Below are positions 1 through 5,980 of a DNA stretch of 7,120 nt, in pieces. The notes beneath the pieces were generated by a model. The model was given only the letters and a program-made list of their open reading frames with translations. It ran no database searches and had not been told where the DNA came from. Within the stretch, counting starts at the first letter, position 1. Each line of letters opens with the position of its first letter. The DNA is from Candidatus Margulisiibacteriota bacterium (GTDB lineage: Bacteria; Margulisbacteria; Termititenacia; Termititenacales; Termititenacaceae), in NCBI GenBank assembly GCA_031279615.1, contig JAITIE010000031.1:1-7120 (forward strand), read 5' to 3'. The position numbers and the translations under genes are program-made.

Positions 1-2819
1 CGGTACACTCTGTCCATCGCCTGCTGTTCCACGGCGGGATTCCACCACGGGTCATAAATAATCACGTAATTGGCCGAAGTCAGGTTGATGCCCACGCCGC
101 CGGCCTTGAGCGAGCACAAAAAAAGCGGAGTCTGCGTGTCGGCGTTAAAATTATCGATCAACTGCTGGCGGTCTTTGGTCGCGCCGTCGAGGTAGGCGTA
201 GCGTATCTTTTCCCCGTCAAGATATTTGCGCATAATCGAGAGCATTTCCACGAACTGCGAAAAGACGATCACTTTGCTGCCGTTCGCCAGTATCTCCGCG
301 GTCAGCTCTTTAAATTGATTGAATTTAGCCGACTCGACGATCAGCCGTTCGTCCTTGACCAGCGCGGGGTGGCAGCAAACCTGCCGCAACTTGAGCAGAC
401 CGGCCAAAATATTGAGTTGCATTTTATTAATGTCCGTGGCGCGCAGTGCGGACAACAATTCTTTTTTCTGCGCCTGCAAAACTTTGAGATACAAGGCTTC
501 CTGCTCCGGCAGCAACTCACAAAAAGAATCGATCTCGTTTTTCGGCGGCAGCTCGGTCAGCACCTCGGCTTTGGCGCGGCGCAAAATGAAAGGGTGGATT
601 TTTTTGCGGACGCGCTCCGGCTCGCCGCTGTACAGCGCCCGAAAAAAATTCAGCGAGGACAAAAAACCAGGCATGAGAAAATCAAAAATCGACCATAATT
701 CGGCCAGACTATTCTCAATCGGTGTGCCGGTCAGCGCCAGGCGCCAGCGCGTCTGCAGGCATTTGACCGCTTTGGCAATGCCGGTCTTGGGATTTTTGAT
801 GTACTGCGCTTCATCGAGCACGAGATAATCAAACTGCTGGCCGGAATAATGCGCCAGATCGTTGCGCAACAGCGCGTAAGAAGTAATCACAATATCATGG
901 CTGGCGGCTTCTTTGACTTTCAAAATCCGGTCGCGGCTGCCGGACAAAACCAGCACTTTTAAGTCCGGCGTAAATTTATTGATCTCGGCCACCCAGTTGT
1001 AAACCACGGAAGTCGGCGCGACGATCAGCGCGGGGCGCTCCAGCCGACCGGCTTGTTTCAGGCCGGCCAAAAGCAACAGCACCTGCAAGGTTTTACCCAA
1101 ACCCATGTCGTCGGCCAAAACGCCGTGAAAATTATGCCGGTGTAGAAAATGCAGCCAGTTAAAGCCGTGCAGTTGATAAGGCCGCGGCTGTCCCTGCACG
1201 CCGTCCGGCAACGGCGCGGCGGCAATGCCGGAAAAATTTTCCAGATCGGCCAGCAGCTCCTGCAGTGAAGTGTCAACCTGCGCGCTCATCTGCTCGCGCA
1301 CCCCGGAATACAAATAATACAGGTCGTATTTGCGCACCTGATATTTGTCGCCCGCAACTTTTTTACTGCGGCCCTCAAGATAACTCTGCAAATAAGCAAA
1401 TTCTCGCTGCGGCACCTTAATCAGCGAGCCGTCATTCAAGCGCACATATTCCTTGTTGTCCGCGATCAGCTCCTGGATCTGCGCGTGCGTAAAAACATTG
1501 TCCTTGACTTTGTACAGCGGCGTGAAATCAAACCAATCAATGCCGGAAGACTGCGTGAAAGTCAAGCCGACATTAAAAGTCTGGTCGGTGTAAACGAATT
1601 GCTCCAAACGCTCGCCGAGAACTTGCAAGCCGATATTTTTACGCAGATTGGGAAACTCATAAGTCATAAAATCCACAAAGTAATCATGCTCGATAAAAAA
1701 ACGATTTTGTCTGGCTGTGAAATGCAGGTCGCTCAAGTAAACATTCAGCCAGTCTTCGCTTTTTTTGTCGCGGCGCAGATAATAAACCTGTCCCCCGCTC
1801 CGCACTTCGTAAAAATCCGAGTCGTTGTCCGTGCGGTACTCCGCCCGCACCGGCAGGCCATAATCATAGGACAATTTAATTTCCAGAATTTCCCCGGTCT
1901 CTTTGACAATTTCCAGCGCTGGCGCCGGTGGACCGGTCAGCACAGAATTTTTAAGCGCGCGCAGAGAGTCCGGCAATTCGATAGGCAGTCCGCGTTCGGC
2001 CAGAATCGGCAGGCAGTCCGCGCTGAACTGCAAGGCCTCGGCCCGGCTTAAATAAATCGCTCCGCCGGTCAAATATTTATCCAACATTCCGGCGATAAAA
2101 TGATCGAGCTGATAAATTGTGTTCTCAAAAAGCAACACCCGATTTTTCTCTCCGAGCAATTTGACGTTGTCCGCGCGCAAAATTTCCGCGCCGCTCTGCA
2201 CTAGAAACTCATAACGGCCTTTTTTCTCGCGGAACACGCCGCGCAACTCTGGCCCGGTCGAGCAGAAATTTAAATCCGTGCCGCGGATTTGCCGGCGGTC
2301 AAGCTTGGCCAATAAATAACACAGGCGCGCCAGCAGTTTTTGATTGACGTAAAAACAGCCGCTGGAAACCGGCACGCCAGCCAGAAAACTGATAAAAATT
2401 TTTTCCGCGCGTGGCAGGCGGCCTTTGGGCACGTCGCGCAAAAAACGGAAGCTCGTGTCGGACAGATCAACCACAATCCGGCAATTATTATCCGACAGGT
2501 TTAGCGCGTAACGCAGACGCAGCCATGGTTTTTCCGGCGGCAGCCTGACCTCGCCCGGCAGCAGTTCATGCAAATAAAACAGGGCTTTTTCTTCATATTC
2601 CTTGCCGACCAGATAACGGCCGTCTTTTTGCGGACACATTAGCAAAATATTCAGCAGCAACTGTTCGGGCAAAGAAATCCGCTCGCGCGGCACGTCGCGG
2701 ACATTTTCCACGTCCTCCGGATCGTAACGCAGCTCGACGCTCAAAGGCTCAAACCGCAGGTCATAGGTAAAAAAAATGTTAGGTTTGACGCGCGTCAGCT
2801 CTCGAAAAAAATCAAGCAT
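1..2819 (-). CDS. SNF2-family DEAD/DEAH-box helicase/ATPase (3' end beyond window)
   Basis: This encodes a SWI2/SNF2-type double-stranded-DNA translocase, 939 codons here, cut at the left edge. Motifs appear in order: an LxPYQ-like entry motif (RPYQLHGFNWL, residues 546-556), Walker A MGLGKT (572-577), DEAQ Walker B (669-672), motif III LTGTPIEN (696-703), then the second RecA lobe with KVIVFSQF (849-856), YLDGAT (876-881), motif V SLKAGGVGINLT (903-914), DPWWNPAVEQQ and the start of motif VI (QAMDRVYR). The 540-residue N-terminal part resembles the SNF2-associated region of bacterial family members, notably a WFDF stretch near 427 followed by YVRLNDGS near 460. The usual N-terminal CxC...CxH SWIM zinc finger is not seen. 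Sampled stretches along the whole length read open in one frame. The ATG at 2819 is preceded by AAGG seven bases upstream and by its own promoter. These proteins act in the cytoplasm on DNA or on RNA polymerase-DNA complexes; the substrate here is unknown. Confidence 0.95.
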   Translation of the reverse strand, partial: MLDFFRELTRVKPNIFFTYDLRFEPLSVELRYDPEDVENVRDVPRERISLPEQLLLNILLMCPQKDGRYLVGKEYEEKALFYLHELLPGEVRLPPEKPWLRLRYALNLSDNNCRIVVDLSDTSFRFLRDVPKGRLPRAEKIFISFLAGVPVSSGCFYVNQKLLARLCYLLAKLDRRQIRGTDLNFCSTGPELRGVFREKKGRYEFLVQSGAEILRADNVKLLGEKNRVLLFENTIYQLDHFIAGMLDKYLTGGAIYLSRAEALQFSADCLPILAERGLPIELPDSLRALKNSVLTGPPAPALEIVKETGEILEIKLSYDYGLPVRAEYRTDNDSDFYEVRSGGQVYYLRRDKKSEDWLNVYLSDLHFTARQNRFFIEHDYFVDFMTYEFPNLRKNIGLQVLGERLEQFVYTDQTFNVGLTFTQSSGIDWFDFTPLYKVKDNVFTHAQIQELIADNKEYVRLNDGSLIKVPQREFAYLQSYLEGRSKKVAGDKYQVRKYDLYYLYSGVREQMSAQVDTSLQELLADLENFSGIAAAPLPDGVQGQPRPYQLHGFNWLHFLHRHNFHGVLADDMGLGKTLQVLLLLAGLKQAGRLERPALIVAPTSVVYNWVAEINKFTPDLKVLVLSGSRDRILKVKEAASHDIVITSYALLRNDLAHYSGQQFDYLVLDEAQYIKNPKTGIAKAVKCLQTRWRLALTGTPIENSLAELWSIFDFLMPGFLSSLNFFRALYSGEPERVRKKIHPFILRRAKAEVLTELPPKNEIDSFCELLPEQEALYLKVLQAQKKELLSALRATDINKMQLNILAGLLKLRQVCCHPALVKDERLIVESAKFNQFKELTAEILANGSKVIVFSQFVEMLSIMRKYLDGEKIRYAYLDGATKDRQQLIDNFNADTQTPLFLCSLKAGGVGINLTSANYVIIYDPWWNPAVEQQAMDRVY

Positions 2820-2826
2820 TGGCCAG

Positions 2827-2830
2827 CCTT
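2827..2830 (-). promoter_or_regulatory. Ribosome binding site of the SNF2-family gene
   Basis: The minus strand reads AAGG followed by seven bases and ATG. It is a modest Shine-Dalgarno match but well spaced, and it supports the ATG at 2819 as the start. Confidence 0.5.
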
Positions 2831-2849
2831 AAATTTAAGATAAAGGTAA

Positions 2850-2858
2850 ATTATAACA
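2850..2858 (-). promoter_or_regulatory. Extended -10 promoter of the SNF2-family gene
   Basis: On the minus strand the sequence TGTTATAAT is a perfect extended -10 (TGnTATAAT). The hexamer 17 bases upstream (TCCCGT) does not look like a -35, which fits an extended -10 promoter. The predicted RNA starts near 2843, leaving a leader of about 24 bases before the ATG. This would make the helicase gene transcriptionally independent of the genes to its right. Confidence 0.55.
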
Positions 2859-2961
2859 CCTGCGCGCTGGTTACGGGAATATTTGAAATCAACACGCTAA
2901 TAAAAACCGACACCTTTTCAACTGTCTGCCTGAAGAGGATTCCGAAAATAAGCGGACAAAA

Positions 2962-3681
2962 CTAAAAAGAAACTTTAATCAATTCATTAGCCAGCCAGGA
3001 GCCGTCGTCGACTTTTTGGTAAAAACGCACGAAATGGTGCGGCGCGGCCACCGTGTAATACAGATAGTATTTGTCCGGCGCAAACAAGCCCAGCAAGCCG
3101 TCGACGGCTAACTCCAGCTTGTAACACTCAAACTCTCCAGCCGGAACTTTTATTTTTTCCCGCCCCTGATACACCGCGCGCAACGGCAGCACATTGCCGT
3201 ACTCGAACATGTAAACGTTCAGCGCCACCTTGTCTTTTTGCTCAAAAGGGAAGCCGCTCAAAGAAATTAAAAAAGCATAGCGCGAGTAAACATTGCCCGG
3301 ATTTTTGGCGGTCAGATTTATTTTCTTATCCCTGTGAAAAAATTTCACCGTGCCGTCCGGCTGGGCGGTCAAAGACTCAATTAATTCGCTGCGTTCATTG
3401 TATCTTTTTTCCTCAACCGTCGTAAAGTCCGCTTGATTGAGCAACGCCGTGTTGCGAAAATATTTTCCTTCGACAGACTCCAGCTGATAATATTTCTGCC
3501 CCTGCTTGGTGACGATTTGCGCCGAAATATTGGCCGTCACAAAACCAACTTCTTTATTAATGTAATCTTTCACCACATATTGAATGTGTTCAGGATAACC
3601 GTTGTTATGCAACGGCGGCAAAGGCGCTTCCGCAACAGCGCCATAGATTAGCAATAAAAGTAAAAACCAAATTTTCCGCAT
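2962..3681 (-). CDS. Exported DUF3108-like protein
   Basis: A 239-residue protein with a classic Sec signal peptide: MRK, a hydrophobic core WFLLLLLIYGAV, then a likely signal-peptidase I site AEA/P near residues 17-20. No lipobox cysteine is present, so a soluble periplasmic location is likely. The mature part looks beta-rich. Its C-terminal VPAGEFECYKLEL (179-191), followed by a Y-rich stretch and APHHFVRFYQ (212-222), resembles the DUF3108 pattern in which PAGxFxxYK precedes a strand ending in a basic or aromatic segment. No enzymatic residues are recognisable and the function is unknown. The ATG at 3681 is preferred over a TTG six codons upstream because it starts the signal peptide directly and has GGGGGAG nine bases before it. 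It begins four bases after the yggS stop, so the two genes are probably translationally coupled. Confidence 0.8.
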   Translation of the reverse strand: MRKIWFLLLLLIYGAVAEAPLPPLHNNGYPEHIQYVVKDYINKEVGFVTANISAQIVTKQGQKYYQLESVEGKYFRNTALLNQADFTTVEEKRYNERSELIESLTAQPDGTVKFFHRDKKINLTAKNPGNVYSRYAFLISLSGFPFEQKDKVALNVYMFEYGNVLPLRAVYQGREKIKVPAGEFECYKLELAVDGLLGLFAPDKYYLYYTVAAPHHFVRFYQKVDDGSWLANELIKVSF

Positions 3682-3685
3682 GATG

Positions 3686-4327
3686 CTATTCTCCCCCAAA
3701 AATTCTGGAGCCTATTCTTACCATATTCGCGCCTTCCTGCACAGCGACCGGATAATCGCCGGACATGCCCAGACTTAAAAATTCCAAACCATAGGACGCG
3801 GCATAGCGGTCAAATAATTCTTTCATCGCTTTAAAATACGGTCTGGTTTGTTCCTTGTCCGGCAGGTCAGGCGCCAGAGCCATGAGACCCAGCAGCCGGA
3901 TATTTTTCAGCTCCTTACAATATACCAGCAGTTTTTCCAAAAGTTCCGGCGCGATTCCGGATTTTTGCGGCTCGCGGCCAATATTGACCTGCGCTAAAAT
4001 TTTCTGAACTTTGTTTATTTTCGCCGCTTCTTTATTTATGGCTTCCGCGATTTTCTCCGAGTCCACGCTCTGAATGACCTCAAAAACCCGCACGGCCTGC
4101 TTCGCTTTATTCGTCTGCAAATGACCGAGCATGTGCCATTGCACGGGATATTGTTTGTATTGCTCCGCTTTCTGCGCGGCGGACTGCACTTTGTTTTCGC
4201 CCAGGACAAAATGTCCGGCGTCCAGCAATTCCCGCACCTGCTCCGGCGCGGCGTATTTGGTCACAGCGACAAGCTGGACAGAGCCGAGTTCGGTCAAAAT
4301 TTTTTGTAGATTAGTTTTAACTGACAT
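3686..4327 (-). CDS. yggS: YggS/PROSC-family pyridoxal-phosphate-binding protein
   Basis: A 213-residue member of the YggS (PLPBP/PROSC) family: single-domain alanine-racemase-fold proteins that bind pyridoxal phosphate and help control vitamin B6 and amino acid homeostasis in the cytoplasm, with no firmly established catalytic reaction. Visible motifs are VAVTK with the PLP lysine K24, GENKVQ (43-48), WHMLGHLQTNK (64-74), the SVDS segment, the NIGREPQKSG segment, GLMALAP, and LSLGMSGDYPVAVQEG leading to MVRIGSRIFG (202-211), which forms the phosphate-binding end. The length is slightly short for the family because the N-terminal helix region is compact. The ATG lacks a close Shine-Dalgarno (AAAGG lies about 14 bases away). 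The first 25 codons have a diverged second copy at 5092-5166, on the far side of the mntA-hepT cassette. The downstream exported-protein gene follows after four bases. Confidence 0.93.
   Translation of the reverse strand: MSVKTNLQKILTELGSVQLVAVTKYAAPEQVRELLDAGHFVLGENKVQSAAQKAEQYKQYPVQWHMLGHLQTNKAKQAVRVFEVIQSVDSEKIAEAINKEAAKINKVQKILAQVNIGREPQKSGIAPELLEKLLVYCKELKNIRLLGLMALAPDLPDKEQTRPYFKAMKELFDRYAASYGLEFLSLGMSGDYPVAVQEGANMVRIGSRIFGGE
4266..4290. repeat. Copy 1 of a 25-bp exact direct repeat, inside yggS
   Basis: This stretch within the intact yggS 5' end is identical to 5105-5129, at an offset of 839 bases in the same orientation. Similarity at the same offset continues through the start codon and roughly a dozen bases into the 5' untranslated region. 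The pair brackets the mntA-hepT cassette. Confidence 0.9.
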
Positions 4328-4384
4328 TTGTTTAATTTTTACCTTTACAGCCTGTTCCCTGAAAACATAAATTTTTTCAATAAT

Positions 4385-4765
4385 TTATTTTTCTTTTTGT
4401 AAATCTGCTTTGATCTGCTGTATGGTATCCAGCAGCGGCGGAACATCATTACGCAAAATCAGAAAAACTCTCTCAGCATCCACGTCAAAATAATGATGCG
4501 CAATAACATCGCGCGTCCTCATAATATCTTTCCAGGGCACAGCAGGATATTTTGGCAGCAATTCGCCGCCAGTGCGTTTATCCAGGTTTTTAACAGCCTC
4601 GCCAATCGCCAAAAGGTTCATATAAACTCCGTCCAAAAGCAAAACACCCGCGGGCGTACGCAGGAAATCATCAGCTGAAGCATAATTTTGGGTTTGTTCA
4701 ACAATCAGAGATAAAGAATTTTCTATATTATCCAGCAATTCAATAATCATTTGCTTATCACGCAT
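4385..4765 (-). CDS. hepT: HepT-like HEPN ribonuclease toxin (DUF86)
   Basis: A 126-residue helical HEPN protein of the HepT/DUF86 family. The diagnostic stretch VPWKDIMRTRDVIAHHYFDVD contains the RX4HXY active-site motif as R85, H90 and Y92, and the upstream LLAIGEAVKNL helix is also typical. Known HepT proteins act as RNases or tRNA-directed toxins, and in the Shewanella system the motif tyrosine is AMPylated by MntA to silence the toxin. All three motif residues are intact, so the toxin looks functional. It follows mntA with an 8-nt overlap (ATGCGTGA). A GGGAAG sequence six bases before the ATG may serve as ribosome binding site. No terminator is visible before yggS 57 bases downstream, so read-through into yggS is plausible. 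Confidence 0.92.
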   Translation of the reverse strand: MRDKQMIIELLDNIENSLSLIVEQTQNYASADDFLRTPAGVLLLDGVYMNLLAIGEAVKNLDKRTGGELLPKYPAVPWKDIMRTRDVIAHHYFDVDAERVFLILRNDVPPLLDTIQQIKADLQKEK

Positions 4766-5054
4766 ATAATACTTCCCGCTCTATTCTCTGGATGAAATGT
4801 GGTTTTAGATTTTTATGTTTGCGCACAACATCGACCGGAACATCAAAAAGATTTTCCAGCTCTTCCAAAAATCTAACATTTTGCGAAAGCGTTAAAGCCG
4901 GACCCTCATAGTAGATATCCAGGTCAGAATTATCGGTTTGCTCTCCGCGCGCTACCGAACCAAAAATACCAATACGCCTGATATTATATTCAGCCGCGTG
5001 CCGACACTTAAATTCCCGCAAAAGCTGCAAATATTGCGCTGTATTACTCATCAT
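4758..5054 (-). CDS. mntA: MntA-like minimal nucleotidyltransferase antitoxin
   Basis: A 98-residue minimal nucleotidyltransferase. The signature is GSVARG (32-37) followed by the metal-binding DLD (D44, D46), with a third carboxylate D75 in VPVDVV. This is the full GSx10Dx1D plus late Asp pattern of MntA-type proteins, which transfer AMP to the tyrosine of the cognate HepT. The gene order, MNT first and HEPN second with a short overlap, is the usual mntA-hepT arrangement. The start is uncertain between two adjacent ATG codons at 5054 and 5051; no convincing Shine-Dalgarno precedes either, the nearest being GGAG about 15 bases away. Upstream lies the yggS remnant, which would form part of the leader if transcription starts in the 5167-5208 divergent region. 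Confidence 0.92.
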   Translation of the reverse strand: MMSNTAQYLQLLREFKCRHAAEYNIRRIGIFGSVARGEQTDNSDLDIYYEGPALTLSQNVRFLEELENLFDVPVDVVRKHKNLKPHFIQRIEREVLYA

Positions 5055-5076
5055 TCAATAATACAGCTTCTCCGTA

Positions 5077-5166
5077 TCAGCCGCAACGCCCATATTTAAT
5101 TACGGCGACAAGCTGGACAGAGCCGAGTTTCTGCAGAATGTTTTGCAGATTATTTTTAACCAGCAT
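5077..5166 (-). pseudogene. yggS 5' fragment (29-codon open remnant)
   Basis: On the minus strand an ATG at 5166 opens a frame that aligns without gaps to the first 25 codons of the intact yggS at 4327: it reads MLVKNNLQNILQKLG then SVQLVAVIKY, against MSVKTNLQKILTELG then SVQLVAVTKY. Homology stops after codon 25, and the frame ends four codons later at TGA (5077-5079). Within it 25 bases (5105-5129) are identical to 4266-4290; the rest is about two-thirds identical by eye. It contains the PLP lysine codon but no further domain, so it cannot encode a working YggS. It is best read as a truncated duplicate left when the mntA-hepT segment became placed beside yggS. Expression as a short leader peptide upstream of mntA cannot be excluded. 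Confidence 0.85.
5105..5129. repeat. Copy 2 of the 25-bp exact direct repeat, in the yggS fragment
   Basis: Identical to 4266-4290. It is the best-preserved part of the yggS remnant that lies upstream of mntA. Confidence 0.9.
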
Positions 5167-5177
5167 AGATTTAATTT

Positions 5178-5192
5178 AACATTTTAAATGTT
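5178..5192. promoter_or_regulatory. Inverted repeat in the divergent region upstream of the HI0074-like gene
   Basis: AACATTT and AAATGTT form a perfect 7-bp inverted repeat around a single T. It lies between the yggS-fragment start (5166) and the HI0074-like start (5209), and touches the TATAAT at 5192-5197 as well as a minus-strand TATAAC at 5190-5195. Its position suits an operator for either divergent unit. Which protein binds is unknown, and AT-rich DNA makes such dyads fairly easy to find by chance. Confidence 0.4.
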
Positions 5193-5197
5193 ATAAT
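5192..5197 (+). promoter_or_regulatory. -10 element (TATAAT) for the HI0074-like gene
   Basis: A consensus TATAAT ends 11 bases before the ATG at 5209. No good -35 hexamer is visible 16-18 bases upstream, so it may need an activator or be weak. A transcript from it would have a leader of only about five bases, and no Shine-Dalgarno is present before the ATG. Confidence 0.45.
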
Positions 5198-5208
5198 CCA
5201 ACCAAATT

Positions 5209-5625
5209 ATGGATAAAATCAACACGGATTTTCTGGCCAGATGTTTAGGCGCTCTAGAGCGTTCTTACACTTTGCTCGTTCAAGCCCCCAAGGATTCGGT
5301 CGACTACGAAATGTACCGCAACTCGCTGGTCAAAAGTTTTGAAATGACGCTGGAGCAAAGCGGCAAACTGCTGCGCAAAAAACTCACGCCCTATCTAGCC
5401 AGTAAAAAAATGGCCGACGCGCTGACTTTTAAGGATTTGTTCCGGCAGGCCGGACTGCACGGTCTGCTGGATGCGGACGCCATTGTCCGCTGGCTTAATT
5501 ACCGGGACAATCGCAACGACACGGCGCATGATTACGGTCAAAATTTTGCCGAACAAACGCTGGCTTTGCTGCCGGATTTCATGCGCGATGCCCGGCAGCT
5601 TAAAGATATTCTGGAAAATGGCTGA
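5209..5625 (+). CDS. HEPN protein, HI0074-type nucleotidyltransferase partner (toxin candidate)
   Basis: A 138-residue helical protein matching the HI0074 family (nucleotidyltransferase substrate-binding, HEPN fold). Early landmarks are an FLARCLGALERSY helix and a YRNSLVKSFEMTLEQSGK helix (36-53). The diagnostic stretch follows WLNYRD: RNDTAHDY with R102, H107 and Y109, an intact RX4HXY motif like that of HepT toxins. Family members were first described as substrate-binding partners of a small nucleotidyltransferase and are now grouped with HEPN toxins; toxicity here is inferred from the motif. The nucleotidyltransferase gene follows with an 8-nt overlap. Gene order (HEPN first) is the reverse of the mntA-hepT pair that diverges from it. 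The ATG at 5209 has almost no leader from the nearest -10. Confidence 0.9.
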   Translation: MDKINTDFLARCLGALERSYTLLVQAPKDSVDYEMYRNSLVKSFEMTLEQSGKLLRKKLTPYLASKKMADALTFKDLFRQAGLHGLLDADAIVRWLNYRDNRNDTAHDYGQNFAEQTLALLPDFMRDARQLKDILENG

Positions 5626-5932
5626 ATTATTTCTCCCGCCGGAAACGTTAAAAGAAATCCAAACCATAATCAAGACGCGTTACCCGCGCGCCGTGGTCTG
5701 GGCTTACGGCAGCAGAATAGACGGCACGGCGCAGGAAAACAGCGACATCGATCTGGTCGTCAAGGATTTCGGGCAGCCTGACGGCAGTATTCTGCGGCTC
5801 CGCGCCGACCTAAACGCCAGCCACGTGCCTTTCTTAATCGACCTGCTGGAATTCCGCAGTCTGCCGGAAAGTTTTCAGCAGGAAATTTTAAAAAATTACG
5901 TTGTGGTTTTAGACAGCCAAAACGCGGCTTAA
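5618..5932 (+). CDS. HI0073-type minimal nucleotidyltransferase (antitoxin candidate)
   Basis: A 104-residue minimal nucleotidyltransferase. The signature is YGSRIDGTAQENSDIDLVV, with G31-S32, metal ligands D43 and D45, and a third Asp at D75 in FLIDLLEF. These match the GSx10DxD catalytic pattern, so it is probably an active AMP- or nucleotidyl-transferase working on its HEPN partner, by analogy with MntA. The ATG at 5618 is chosen because it starts the conserved domain with the usual short N-terminal helix and overlaps the end of the HEPN gene by eight bases (ATGGCTGA), the typical coupled arrangement. In-frame codons further upstream would extend into the HEPN coding region without any recognisable domain. 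No terminator is visible between its stop and the brnT promoter. Confidence 0.9.
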   Translation: MAELFLPPETLKEIQTIIKTRYPRAVVWAYGSRIDGTAQENSDIDLVVKDFGQPDGSILRLRADLNASHVPFLIDLLEFRSLPESFQQEILKNYVVVLDSQNAA

Positions 5933-5945
5933 TATTTGCGCTGAC

Positions 5946-5974
5946 TTGACATTCTTAATTATTATGTACATAAT
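5946..5974 (+). promoter_or_regulatory. brnTA promoter, TTGACA-17-CATAAT
   Basis: TTGACA (5946-5951) is a perfect -35, followed after exactly 17 bases by CATAAT (5969-5974), a five-of-six -10. Transcription would begin at or very near 5981, the A of the brnT start codon. The -10 and spacer lie inside the palindrome at 5956-5979. Confidence 0.8.
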
Positions 5975-5979
5975 AATTA
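5956..5979. promoter_or_regulatory. Perfect 24-bp palindrome, likely BrnA operator
   Basis: The half-site TAATTATTATGT meets its exact reverse complement at a central GTAC, giving 12-bp arms with no spacer. It covers the -10, most of the spacer and the region up to the brnT start codon. BrnA-type ribbon-helix-helix antitoxins are known to repress their own promoter, so this is the obvious binding site; that assignment is inferred from position and symmetry. Confidence 0.75.
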
Positions 5980-5980
5980 T

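Noticed and set aside
1485..2051. Long plus-strand open frame (188 codons) opposite the helicase gene
   Set aside because: It lies wholly antisense to the SNF2-family coding sequence, which has unmistakable motifs, and its translation shows no recognisable domain; the same applies to the overlapping plus-strand frames at 315-698 and 319-828.
2880..2961. Possible rho-independent terminator after the exported-protein gene
   Set aside because: On the minus strand GACA/TGTC is followed by GGTTTTTATT, but the stem is only four pairs around a 10-base loop; too weak to list.
3682..3699. TTG start at 3699 for the exported DUF3108-like protein
   Set aside because: It would put six residues before the signal peptide and lie upstream of the Shine-Dalgarno; the ATG at 3681 has the ribosome binding site at the right distance.
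5471..5617. Longer nucleotidyltransferase starting at 5471
   Set aside because: The extension overlaps the conserved RX4HXY end of the HEPN gene in another frame and shows no domain; the ATG at 5618 fits the family.
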